Source: Rubripirellula lacrimiformis (GTDB lineage: Bacteria; Planctomycetota; Planctomycetia; Pirellulales; Pirellulaceae). From it: DNA of 64,000 bases. Positions 27,472-36,600 of the stretch are shown here, piece after piece (position 1 is the stretch's first letter; each line of letters starts with the position of its first letter). The position numbers and the translations under genes were made by a program. Where the stretch lies: the NCBI RefSeq assembly GCF_007741535.1, contig NZ_CP036525.1, positions 310,001 to 374,000 of the forward strand. The letters run 5' to 3'. The notes below the pieces were generated by a model, which was not told where the DNA came from, ran no database searches, and saw only the letters and a program-made list of their open reading frames with translations.

Positions 27472-29195
27472 TCACCAGATGATCCGTTTTGGCGATAGCC
27501 ACAGTTCCCACATCGATATTCAAAAACTTAAACTCGAACTCGAACTTAAACTCGAACTTCCTCCCCGTTTCAAAAACCACGCACCCACCATCCCGCGTGT
27601 TTTGGGTGTGGAGGAAAAGTTCGAGTTCGAGTTTGAGTTCGAGTTTAAGTTCGGTGCAGGAACAAGCAGACAGCCCGGATTCTTCCACTTGATGAGCCGC
27701 TTGGCGATAGCCACAGTTCCTACATCGATATTCAAAAACTTAAACTTAAACTCGAACTCGAACTCGAACTTTCCCCTCCCGTCCCAACAGCCACGCACCC
27801 ACCATCCCGCGTGTTTTGGGTGTGGAGGAAAAGTTCGAGTTCGAGTTTGAGTTCGAGTTTAAGTTGGGTGCAGGAACAAGCAGACAGCCCGGATTCTTCC
27901 ACTTGATGAGCCGCTTGGCGATAGCCACAGTTCCTACATCGATATTCAAAAACTTAAACTCGAACTCGAACTTCCTCCCCGTTTCAACAACCACGCACCC
28001 ACCATCCCGCGTGTTTTGGGTGTGGAGGAAAAGTTCGAGTTCGAGTTTAAGTTCGAGTTTAAGTTCGGTGCAGGAACAAGCAGACAGCCCGGATTCTTCC
28101 ACTTGATGAGCCGCTTGGCGATAGCCACGGTTCCTACATCGATATTCAAAAACTTAAACTCGAACTCGAACTTAAACTCGAACTTTCCCCTCCCGTCGCA
28201 ACAACCACGCACCCACCATCCCGCGTGTTTTTGGTGTGGAGGAAAAGTTCGAGTTCGAGTTTAAGTTCGAGTTTAAGTTCGGTGCAGGAACAAGCAGACA
28301 GCCCGGATTCTTTCACCAGATGAGCCGCTTGGCGATAGCCACGGTTCCTGCTTCGATATTCAAAAACTTAAACTCGAACTCGAACTCGAACTCGAACTCA
28401 AACTCGAACTTCCTCCCCGTCGCAACAACCACGCACCCAAAATCCCGCGTGTTTTGGGTGTGGAGAAAGAGTTCGAGTTCGAGTTTGAGTTCGAGTTTAA
28501 GTTCGGTGCAGGAACAAGCAGACAGCCCGGATTCTTCCACTTGGCGATAGCCACAGTTCCTACATCGATATTCAAAAACTTAAACTCGAACTCGAACTCG
28601 AGCTCGAACTTTCCCCTCCCGTCGCAACAACCACGCACCCACCATCCCGCGTGTTTTGGGTGTGGAGGAAAAGTTCGAGTTCGAGTTTGAGTTCGAGTTT
28701 AAGTTCGGTGCAGGAACAAGCAGACAGCCCGGATTCTTTCACCAGATGAGCCGCTTGGCGATAGCCACGGTTCCTGCTTCGATATTCAAAAACTTAAACT
28801 CGAACTCGAACTTAAACTCGAACTTCCTCCCCGTCGCAACAACCACGCGCCCACCATCCCGCGTGTTTTGGGTGTGGAGGAAAAGTTCGAGTTCGAGTTT
28901 AAGTTCGGTGCAGGAACAAGCAGACAGCCCGGATTCTTCCACTTGATGAGCCGCTTGGCGATAGCCACGGTTCCTACATCGATATTCAAAAACTTAAACT
29001 CGAACTCGAACTTAAACTCGAACTTCCTCTCCGTTTCAAAAACCACGCACCCACCATCCCGCGTGTTTTGGGTGTGGAGGAAAAGTTCGAGTTCGAGTTT
29101 AAGTTCGAGTTTAAGTTCGGTGCAGGAACAAGCAGACAGCCCTGATTCTTTCACCAGATGAGCCGCTTGGCGATAGCCACGGTTCCTACACTCAA
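27472..29195. repeat. Hairpin repeat array 1 (eight units, period 200-214 bp)
   Basis: GGCGATAGCC recurs at 27491, 27703, 27917, 28117, 28331, 28543, 28757, 28957 and 29169, so the periods are 212, 214, 200, 214, 212, 214, 200 and 212. Each unit has a left arm of hexamers (AACTTAAACTCGAACTCGAA type), a middle part with CCTCC and CCACGCACCCA facing TGGGTGTGG and GGAGG, and a complementary right arm (TTCGAGTTCGAGTTTAAGTT type). Farther out, GTTCCTGC faces GCAGGAAC. Each unit can therefore fold into one long imperfect hairpin. Differences between units are mainly hexamer number. The period is not a multiple of three and no frame stays open. It fills the gap between the converging epimerase and beta-propeller genes. 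Confidence 0.92.
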
Positions 29196-29222
29196 CCGGG
29201 GCTATCGCCCCGCCGGCTCATG
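29158..29222. terminator. Capping hairpin at the end of array 1
   Basis: ATGAGCCG and GGCGATAGCC at the end of the last repeat are faced by GGCTATCGCC (from about 29200) and CGGCTCAT (about 29214-29221). A stem of about 18 pairs with a small internal asymmetry can form. There is no T tract. The right arm (CCGGGGCTATCGCC) is the same phrase found at every unit boundary of array 2. It may end transcription coming from either side. Confidence 0.5.
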
Positions 29223-29323
29223 GCGCTATCGCCAAATCATTCCTGCCTGATGGACGACAATCTTTCGGAATTCAAATCGCAATCCATCCCTTATCCAATG
29301 CACTTTGCGCTCCTGACGGATTT

Positions 29324-30805
29324 CTATTCGTCATCGAATTGAAACGAATACAGATCAGCGTCCTTGATGACGAATCGCAGCCGAATCGGTTTTCCGCACA
29401 GCGGTGTGACGTCGCTACCGTGCTTCCAGGTGACCACGCGGTCGATTTCGTTTCCGATCTGTTCCACCGTTTCGGATAGAGCGAAGCCGGGAATCGGTTC
29501 TCCGGAAGCGTCTTGAATCTCCACACGGACACTGCCGGCAGCCGACGTTCCAAAGTTAATCGATAGTTCATGACCGGAAAACGTCAGCGGTTTCGTCAAT
29601 AGTTCGCCGCCGCTATACGGGGCCTGAGCCGACGCGAACCCGTCCAGTCGCATTGAGTATCGGTGCAGGTGTGAGGTGGGTTGTGCATAGTCCTGGTTCA
29701 GATAGACCGACATCTCCGTCGAACCTGTCTGCACGATGTTGAGCGCCGGATAATTGGTTCTCGAAACCCAGTTTTGTGCACCGATTCCTGGGCGAACGAA
29801 TCCACCTAGGAATGTTCGATCATAGAACGGCCCGCCGCGCGAGGTCATCAAGACGGCATCGGAAGTGTCTTTGAAGTACTGCGGTGAAACGTTGATCGCG
29901 TCGGCCTGTGCGTCGGACAGCACTTGCCGCCCCGGCATGAAGCGAGCGGCAACCGAGACGTACAAATGCGGAGCACGGAAATAGGGATGCGTTTGATTGG
30001 TATAGAGATGTTCGATGGGAGCCTCGCCGCCATCGTGCCGGTATTCCATCAACGTGGGTTCGGACCAGTTCAAGAAGTCATCGCTGGTCGATCGGCAGAT
30101 GCGGCGAATCCCGCCTTCGAAGACGCGGAAGTAACACAGGTACTTGTGTTCAGACGCGGACCAAAACGCAACGTTCTGAGAATCGAACATGTAGTTGTAC
30201 GGAACACTCTCTGTGGCGATCACCGGTTCCTCCTGCAACTTTTTCCAGTGAATGCCATCGGGTGAAACCATCGCGATCAGACCGCTGGTCATCGTCCCGC
30301 CGATCGCTTTGAACCGTTCCTGGGCAGGTACTTCGGGACGTGAATCGAGCATGGGGCTGAAGTTGTGGGTCACCGGCGCAGCGTCGGCCAAGACGATGTT
30401 GTTTTTTGTACTGCCCTGGAACTCATAGAGATTCAATTCGGGTTTCGTCCACTGGATGCCGTCTTTGGATTCGGCATAGCAGTACGTTTCGCCGGGATTG
30501 CCATCGACGCCAACTTTCGGGCTGCCGCGGTAATACAGTCGATACAGATCACCGTCCTTGATCACGGTGGCGTATCCGCAGAACAACCCTTCCCACGGCT
30601 GATCGAACTGCAAGGCCACGCCTTCATCACGCGGGCGATTGAGCACCAGGCGAATGTTTTGGAGGTTGTCGATCAGCAGACGATCGACGATCAGTTCACG
30701 ACGACTGCTAATATCGATCACGTCATCGCTGGCACGCAACGGTGAAATGGAGCTGAACGTCAAGGAAGGCAGTAACAGGCAGACCGCAACAGCGAAGACA
30801 CGCAT
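29324..30805 (-). CDS. Exported five-bladed beta-propeller, glycoside-hydrolase-like protein
   Basis: The start at 30805 is chosen because it gives a signal peptide (MRVFAVAVCLLLPSLTFSS, cleavage near LRASDD). The frame continues upstream without family features. The sequence shows the repeated blade pattern of GH32/GH43/GH68-type propellers: YRLYYRGSPKVG, YCYAESKDGIQWTKPELNLY, GLIAMVSPDGIHWKKL and CRSTSDDFLNWSEPTLMEY. A small C-terminal beta-sandwich (VRVEIQDASGEPIPGF ... GKPIRLRFVIKDADLYSFQF) follows. Members are common in planctomycetes and annotated as hypothetical. A carbohydrate-active or sugar-binding role is likely, but catalytic residues cannot be assigned. Confidence 0.8.
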   Translation of the reverse strand: MRVFAVAVCLLLPSLTFSSISPLRASDDVIDISSRRELIVDRLLIDNLQNIRLVLNRPRDEGVALQFDQPWEGLFCGYATVIKDGDLYRLYYRGSPKVGVDGNPGETYCYAESKDGIQWTKPELNLYEFQGSTKNNIVLADAAPVTHNFSPMLDSRPEVPAQERFKAIGGTMTSGLIAMVSPDGIHWKKLQEEPVIATESVPYNYMFDSQNVAFWSASEHKYLCYFRVFEGGIRRICRSTSDDFLNWSEPTLMEYRHDGGEAPIEHLYTNQTHPYFRAPHLYVSVAARFMPGRQVLSDAQADAINVSPQYFKDTSDAVLMTSRGGPFYDRTFLGGFVRPGIGAQNWVSRTNYPALNIVQTGSTEMSVYLNQDYAQPTSHLHRYSMRLDGFASAQAPYSGGELLTKPLTFSGHELSINFGTSAAGSVRVEIQDASGEPIPGFALSETVEQIGNEIDRVVTWKHGSDVTPLCGKPIRLRFVIKDADLYSFQFDDE

Positions 30806-31052
30806 TTTGTAAGGAACCTCGTTTGGGATTTTTACCCACAGCATAGCTCTTCCTCCCGACGCGTATCGTGCTGTGACGCAACGATCCTCGTCGTCTTTGG
30901 GGGCCTTGGCTTCACCGCGACATCCTGGCTTCAAAAAATGCGAGTCAGCGGTCTGATACTGACCTAGGTTTTAGATAAGCGGACGGTCCGGCGGTCCGAT
31001 TTGCCTTTCCCCCATTTGTTTGTGTCGGTCATCCGGATTGCAACGGCGTTTG

Positions 31053-32117
31053 ATGAAAATGTCTCCTACACTTCCTCGCTACCTGATGCGTTGGAATCAC
31101 CGCGAAGAACTGCCTCGGGCGGGCGACGTCGTCACGACGGATCACCGTTTGGGCGAACTATCGGTATTCACAGATCTGGGGTTGGCGTCGATCATTGATC
31201 GCTATCCCAGATCGGCGATCGAGATCACCATGACGGGAACCGATCCGTCGCACCCTAGCGAACTGCAATACTGCGATCCAGGGACACGAAGCGGACTGGA
31301 TTTGATTCAGATACTGCGCGGCGGGCAACTGGTGTTGACCCTGAAAGACGCGCACCGACACGTCCCGTTTTTGGGGTCGATGACGGACCGTTTGATCGAT
31401 GAATACAGCGAGTGTCGACATCTGGGTGCGACCAAGTCACATCAATGTGATGTGCAAATTCGGTCCCCTGATACACAAGCGTACCTGTCGATCGGTTCGC
31501 GTCCGAGCATCCGTTGGCAGGTCCGCGGTAGCCAGCAAATACGAAAATATCCGTTCCTTGGGACGGCCATCGATCCCAACGCGATCGGACGAAAACTGTA
31601 CCGATCCGGTGACCGATCGGTGTCGTGCTACTTTGAACCGGCCATGGATGACTGCTGTGACCTGATTGATTTGGACGCGGGACAGATGTTTGCGGTGTCA
31701 CCGCATCAGCCCAGTCGATCGATTGTCGGCGATTCGCTGAGCGTTTCGATCACGACTCGCTACGTCGACGAAACTTGGCTGCGGAATCGATCGATGGTTG
31801 CCGGACACGACATCCTGCGGCAGTTCATGGACACAAAATTGTCGATCGCTGAAGACGGCACGATCGATCAACACGGGGTTGGCGCTTGGTGCAAACGAGG
31901 GATGGGGCGATTGGCAAGTGCTTGTCGTTGTCTGACCGACGAACGCCATGACCAAGCCCAAGCCGTTGATCCGACGTTCCGTTTGGATCCCGTTTCGTCT
32001 CGCTGCATCACACCAACGGATGCAACGCGGCCGATCCATTCCCAGGACGGCAGCACGCCCGTTCCCTACGTTCCCTTTATGCCTTGTCCGACCACGCTTT
32101 ATGCGACGGAGACCTAA
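31053..32117 (+). CDS. Cupin-like (possible JmjC-type) protein
   Basis: 354 residues from ATG 31053; an upstream in-frame start at 31020 is less likely. The region DLIDLDAGQMFAVSPHQPSR then SIVGDSLSVSITTRYVDE resembles the second half of a cupin/JmjC barrel, where G.....P...PH.V.N...LS.S is typical. An earlier ITMTGTDPSHPSELQYCDPG and SIRWQVRGSQQIRKYP fit the first half. A clear HxD...H iron triad was not found, so catalytic activity is uncertain. One base separates it from the tetraheme cytochrome gene, so they are probably co-transcribed. Confidence 0.6.
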   Translation: MKMSPTLPRYLMRWNHREELPRAGDVVTTDHRLGELSVFTDLGLASIIDRYPRSAIEITMTGTDPSHPSELQYCDPGTRSGLDLIQILRGGQLVLTLKDAHRHVPFLGSMTDRLIDEYSECRHLGATKSHQCDVQIRSPDTQAYLSIGSRPSIRWQVRGSQQIRKYPFLGTAIDPNAIGRKLYRSGDRSVSCYFEPAMDDCCDLIDLDAGQMFAVSPHQPSRSIVGDSLSVSITTRYVDETWLRNRSMVAGHDILRQFMDTKLSIAEDGTIDQHGVGAWCKRGMGRLASACRCLTDERHDQAQAVDPTFRLDPVSSRCITPTDATRPIHSQDGSTPVPYVPFMPCPTTLYATET

Positions 32118-32118
32118 A

Positions 32119-33156
32119 ATGTTGAAACCGTATTTCTGTACCTTGGCGACGTTTGTCATTGTTCTTGCAATGGCATCGGATGTAGTCGCAAAGACGTTTT
32201 CGGCTTCGGCGGACTCGTCGCCTGCGATTGCCGCACCGCCTGATCCCGCATCCGTGTTGGGGAATGAATCTTGCGTGAAGTGTCACGCATCCGAAATTCA
32301 AGTCTGGAAAAACACTCCGCACGCAAAAACCTTCGACGAACTGCATCGCCGTCCCGAAGCCAAGCAGATCGCATCCAAGCTGGGACTCCAATCGATCAAG
32401 AACGAAGGGCGATGTGTGGCGTGCCACTACACGCAACAGGCCCAGCCCGGTGGCAGTCCGCATGTGATGGCAGGCGTGTCATGCGAATCGTGTCACGGCG
32501 CGGCGAAGCATTGGGTTGATGTGCATCAAGACTATGGTGGCGAAGGAATCACGCGGCTTAGCGAAACGCCGGAACATCGGATGGCGCGAATCGCCAAATC
32601 TGTCTCTGCCGGAATGCGCAATCCCGCCAACGTGTACGCCGTTGCCCAAAGCTGCCTGCGTTGTCACACCACCGCCGATGAACAGTTGGTGAACGTTGGT
32701 GGTCACTCGCCGGGTAGTCTGGATTTTGAATTTGTATCTTGGAGCCAGGGAACCATTCGGCACAACTTTGTCCGCTCCGATGGCAAGTCGAATGACGTCA
32801 GCGATCCCAAACGGATTCGCGTGATGTTTGTGGCCGGGATGATCGCGGAACTAGAATCCAGCCTTCGGGCGACGGCCGTCGCGACCGAAAAAGCGACTTA
32901 CGGGGTCACCGTTGCCAAGCGAGGTGCTCGTGCAGGCGCCCGATTGAAAAGCGTGGCCGCGAAGATCAATTCGCCGACATTGGACCAGGTCGTCGCGGTA
33001 TTCGCGGGAGTCACTTTGAAGCTGAACAATAAGGCCGAATTGATCCAGGCAGCCGATCGCGTCGCCGAACTGGGGTACCGATTCGCCGAGATCACCGACG
33101 GGGCGACCCTGGAATCTCTGGACACCTTCATTCCGTCGGCGAAGCGATACAAGTAG
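32119..33156 (+). CDS. Exported tetraheme cytochrome c (cytochrome c554-like)
   Basis: ATG 32119, with GGAGA upstream, follows the previous stop by one base. A signal peptide (about residues 1-24, ending DVVAK) targets the periplasm. Four CxxCH haem sites are seen: CVKCH (52-56), CVACH (99-103), CESCH (122-126) and CLRCH (179-183). Extra His residues (NTPHAKTF, SPHVM, GGHSPG) are candidate distal ligands. The layout matches the cytochrome c554/c' family of periplasmic electron carriers. The C-terminal 150 residues form a helical domain without haem. The redox partner is not evident from neighbours. Confidence 0.93.
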   Translation: MLKPYFCTLATFVIVLAMASDVVAKTFSASADSSPAIAAPPDPASVLGNESCVKCHASEIQVWKNTPHAKTFDELHRRPEAKQIASKLGLQSIKNEGRCVACHYTQQAQPGGSPHVMAGVSCESCHGAAKHWVDVHQDYGGEGITRLSETPEHRMARIAKSVSAGMRNPANVYAVAQSCLRCHTTADEQLVNVGGHSPGSLDFEFVSWSQGTIRHNFVRSDGKSNDVSDPKRIRVMFVAGMIAELESSLRATAVATEKATYGVTVAKRGARAGARLKSVAAKINSPTLDQVVAVFAGVTLKLNNKAELIQAADRVAELGYRFAEITDGATLESLDTFIPSAKRYK

Positions 33157-33340
33157 GTCGCTGGGTTGGGGCCCCGCATGCTGACACCGGCGGATTCCCC
33201 CGGTGGGTGCCGTGGGGTTGCGATCTGGGGGGCTTTTTGCGGGGTTCTAGGAAGATTTGTATTCCAGGCTGCGGCAATTCATACTGAATGTCTGATTTGT
33301 CGCGTCTTGTCTCTCGCCTTCCGGTGCGTCCTTGCTTTCC

Positions 33341-36300
33341 ATGCCCAACTGCGCCCGCCGTCCAGGCCTCTGTGCGCCTTTGATTTTCGCGTTCTTGGTC
33401 GGGATTCCGGCCGTGACGTCGATGAATGTGGCGGCCGATGATGTCGTCGTCACCACTGCCGACGGCAAGACCGTCCGCATGCAGCGTCCAAGCGGCGCAC
33501 CCGGGAAACCGCCGGCCAAACCACCGGGGGGCGATGCCGCCACGCCCGAAGGCAAAGATGGCAAGCCGGCCGATGCCGAGGGCAAAAAGAAAGACGGTGA
33601 CGCGGGATCGGCGCCAAAGGTCATTCGCCGCGATTCAACCTTGGACGACAAATCCGATCCCGACGAATTCAACACGATGGTCGGCGAAGACGGCAAAGTC
33701 GCCTTTGAATTTCGCAATCAGCCATGGGTCGGGTTGGTCCAGTGGTTGGCCGATATTTCCGAAGTGCCATTAGATTGGTTGGAACTGCCGGGCGACCGAG
33801 TCAACATGCGATCGCCGGGACGTTACACCGTCGCCGAGACGCGTGATCTGTTCAATCGCTATTTGTTGGCACGCGGCTACACGCTGCTGGAGATCGACGG
33901 TGGGCTAACCGTCGCCAAAACCGAGAGCATCAACCCGGCCATCGTGCCGCGGGTTTCGCCTAAGAACCTGCCTGATCTTCCGATGCATTCGTTTGTGCGT
34001 ACGTCGCTGGATGTCGGGTGGTTGTCGGCCGAAAAACTATCCGAAGAATTGAAGCCGATGATCAGCAGCAACGGTCGATTGACCGCGCTGACGACCACCA
34101 ATCGGATCGAAGCGATGGATGCCGCGGTCAATCTGCAGCAGGTCTACGAACTGCTGACGCGGGAGTTGGACAATGTGTCGCGTGAGTCGCTGGCGCCCGA
34201 GTTCAAACTGCGGTACTTGCCGGCCGAAGAAGCCAAATTGATGCTGGAACAGTTCTTGGGCGTCGAGAAAAAGAAAGCGGTGCCGTTAACGCCCCAGCAG
34301 ATCCAGATGATGGCTCAGCAGCGGGGCAACAACCAAGGTGCACCGCCGGCGGAGAAGAAGGACGACGTTTCGATCGTTGCCAACGTGCGACAGAACTCCG
34401 TCATCATCCGCGCGCCCGCCGATCGAATCGCAATTGCCACCGAGTTCATCCGACGCGTCGATGTCCCCCGCGATGACATGATGTCCCTTGCAGACGTCAA
34501 GTCACGAGTTCAAGTGTTCCGGACGGAGTCGCTGGATCCTGAGAAACTGGTCGAGATCGTCAGCGAGATGAACGTTCTAGAACCGACGACGCGGATCCGT
34601 GTCGACAAAGACAACGATGCGCTGATCGTGTCCGGTTCGGCGGCCGACCGATTCATCATCACGTCATTGTTGGAACGGCTAGACGGTACTGGCCGCAAGT
34701 TCGAAGTGATGCCGCTGCGCCGTTTGGACCCGGCCGAAGTGGCAGAATCGATCGCGTTCTTGATGGGCCAAAAAGATGACGAAGACGATCAACAAAGCAA
34801 TCGTCGGTCTTCGTATTACTACGGCTACTTTGGCGGCGGCAATGACGACGCCAAGAAAGAGAAAGACGAATTTCGTGTTTCCGCCAACGCTAGGAATCGC
34901 CAGATCCTGTTGTGGGCGAATGAGCGTGAAATGGCCGAGGTCCGATCGCTGTTGGTGAAGCTGGGGGAACTTCCACCAGCGGGCGGGAATCCTCAGACGG
35001 TTCGCCTGATGGATGCGTCGGCGACGCCGGAAACGTTCGAGTACCTGCAGCGACTTCGTCAGCAGTGGAGTCGTTTGTCGCCGAATCCTTTGGAAATCCC
35101 TGGCGAAGACCAGTTTGCCGATCCGAACGAAAGGCCCGAGGACGACGCGGATGCAGATGCAGGTGATGACACCGATGATGACGAACCGGGGCAAGATGAT
35201 GACGACCCATCGTCGACTGAACCATCGTCATCGGAACCATCGTCACCAGAACCATCGACCCGGCCTGTTGCCGAAGACGGTTCGGTGGCCAGCGCCCAGC
35301 CAACGTCGCCGAATCAGATGACGATGGTTCAGGTGTTGGATGATGCCGATCCTTCGGACCAAAATGTTCCGCCGATTCGGTCGTCAAAAGATTTCGATCG
35401 CCGATTTCCTCAGCCGGGGGTTGCTAGCACCGGCACCGAATCCAAGACTGCGAAGCCAACGCCCGGGACACCAGCGCCGATTCGAATCGAACTGGATGCG
35501 CAGGGCAATCTGGTCTTGGTCAGCCCCGATACCGAGGCACTCGATCGGCTGGAAAACTTGATGCTTCAGATCGCACCTCCCAAGCGGCCCTACCGTGTTT
35601 TCCATATTCATCATGCATCGGCATCTTGGATGCGTTTGAATTTAGAGGAATACTTCGAGGACTTGGAGGAAGACGACGATTCCGAATCGGACCGGTTCTA
35701 TCGATACTTTTGGGGCAGCGGTGATGAGGACAAAGACGACGGTCCGTCCGGTCTAGGGAAGGGCAACAAGCTGCGATTCGTCGACGATATCGATACCAAT
35801 ACGTTGGTTGTCACCGGAGCCAGTGGCGAGCAGTTGCGGACGATCACTGAACTGATTGAACTTTGGGATGTGATGGAACCTGTCAACAAACGCAAAGCTC
35901 GGTTCACTCGATTGGTCGCTGTGAAGTATGGAAAGGCCGACAAGTTTGCGGAAACCGTCAAAGAGGCGTATCGTGATTTGCTAAGCAGCAATGACAAGAC
36001 GTTTGTCGGTGGCAAAGGTGGCGGCCAAGGAGGCGGTGCAGCGGATAAGGCGGGTGTATCGAAGAGTCGAGGCGGGTCCGGCAGCGAGCTGCAGAACGCC
36101 GAAAGTGGTCGTGATGGCGGTGGCGCCGATTTTTCCTTCAAGGGAAAACTGTCGCTTGGCGTCGACACGGTTGGCAACACGATTTTGGTCAGCGCCGAAG
36201 GTGAACCGTTGTTGGAATTGGTCGCCGAGATGATCGACCAGCTTGACCAGGCTGCGATGCCCCAAGGTGAAGTCAAGGTGGTCGAGCTTTCGGGCGGGAT

Positions 36301-36460
36301 CAACGGTGACCGGCTGAAGGCTGCGTTGCAGGCCCTGGGCACGACCTCTGGCGCGGATTCGGATATCAGTTCGCCAGCAACGGGCAGCCCGAACCAGGGT
36401 GGACGGAGCCCAGGCGGACGTGGACGCCCAAGCGGCGGCGGTGATGATTCATCGCAATGA
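33341..36460 (+). CDS. Large exported protein with secretin N-type repeats
   Basis: The start ATG 33341 is preferred to the TTG at 33332 and gives a signal peptide (LCAPLIFAFLVGIPAVTSMN). Lys/Pro/Ala-rich low complexity follows (about 45-95). There is then a secretin N0-like fold (VAFEFRNQPWVGLVQWLADI, NMRSPGRYTVAETRDLF) and several Secretin_N/NolW-type modules, each with NSVIIRAPADRI-, DALIVSGSAAD-, NTLVVTGASGE- or NTILVSAEGEPLLELV-like strands. An acidic, Ser/Pro-rich stretch of about 60 residues sits near 600-655. The beta-barrel domain of true secretins is not visible. Such barrel-less proteins are common in planctomycetes; an envelope scaffold or secretion-linked role is possible. Confidence 0.85.
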   Translation: MPNCARRPGLCAPLIFAFLVGIPAVTSMNVAADDVVVTTADGKTVRMQRPSGAPGKPPAKPPGGDAATPEGKDGKPADAEGKKKDGDAGSAPKVIRRDSTLDDKSDPDEFNTMVGEDGKVAFEFRNQPWVGLVQWLADISEVPLDWLELPGDRVNMRSPGRYTVAETRDLFNRYLLARGYTLLEIDGGLTVAKTESINPAIVPRVSPKNLPDLPMHSFVRTSLDVGWLSAEKLSEELKPMISSNGRLTALTTTNRIEAMDAAVNLQQVYELLTRELDNVSRESLAPEFKLRYLPAEEAKLMLEQFLGVEKKKAVPLTPQQIQMMAQQRGNNQGAPPAEKKDDVSIVANVRQNSVIIRAPADRIAIATEFIRRVDVPRDDMMSLADVKSRVQVFRTESLDPEKLVEIVSEMNVLEPTTRIRVDKDNDALIVSGSAADRFIITSLLERLDGTGRKFEVMPLRRLDPAEVAESIAFLMGQKDDEDDQQSNRRSSYYYGYFGGGNDDAKKEKDEFRVSANARNRQILLWANEREMAEVRSLLVKLGELPPAGGNPQTVRLMDASATPETFEYLQRLRQQWSRLSPNPLEIPGEDQFADPNERPEDDADADAGDDTDDDEPGQDDDDPSSTEPSSSEPSSPEPSTRPVAEDGSVASAQPTSPNQMTMVQVLDDADPSDQNVPPIRSSKDFDRRFPQPGVASTGTESKTAKPTPGTPAPIRIELDAQGNLVLVSPDTEALDRLENLMLQIAPPKRPYRVFHIHHASASWMRLNLEEYFEDLEEDDDSESDRFYRYFWGSGDEDKDDGPSGLGKGNKLRFVDDIDTNTLVVTGASGEQLRTITELIELWDVMEPVNKRKARFTRLVAVKYGKADKFAETVKEAYRDLLSSNDKTFVGGKGGGQGGGAADKAGVSKSRGGSGSELQNAESGRDGGGADFSFKGKLSLGVDTVGNTILVSAEGEPLLELVAEMIDQLDQAAMPQGEVKVVELSGGINGDRLKAALQALGTTSGADSDISSPATGSPNQGGRSPGGRGRPSGGGDDSSQ

Positions 36461-36600
36461 CCAGGATGCGAGAATAGTTTTGGTGTGAACTGTCATTCGG
36501 CGCCGCATCGGTCCTGACGGTCTGCCGCACAAGTGTGCTAAACTGCGTGCCGTATCCGACCGCTGTCTTGCTTCCCTTACTTTCATGGCGATTGCCATCG

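Noticed and set aside
27489-29161. Many 60-120 codon frames on both strands of array 1 (FEFEFEF, NSNSNSN, SSSLSSS)
   Set aside because: They are mutual shadows of the hexamer arms, are broken at nearly every unit because the period is not a multiple of three, and have no ribosome sites.
27472-29195. CRISPR array
   Set aside because: The repeats are 200-214 bp with no unique spacers, and no cas genes are present.
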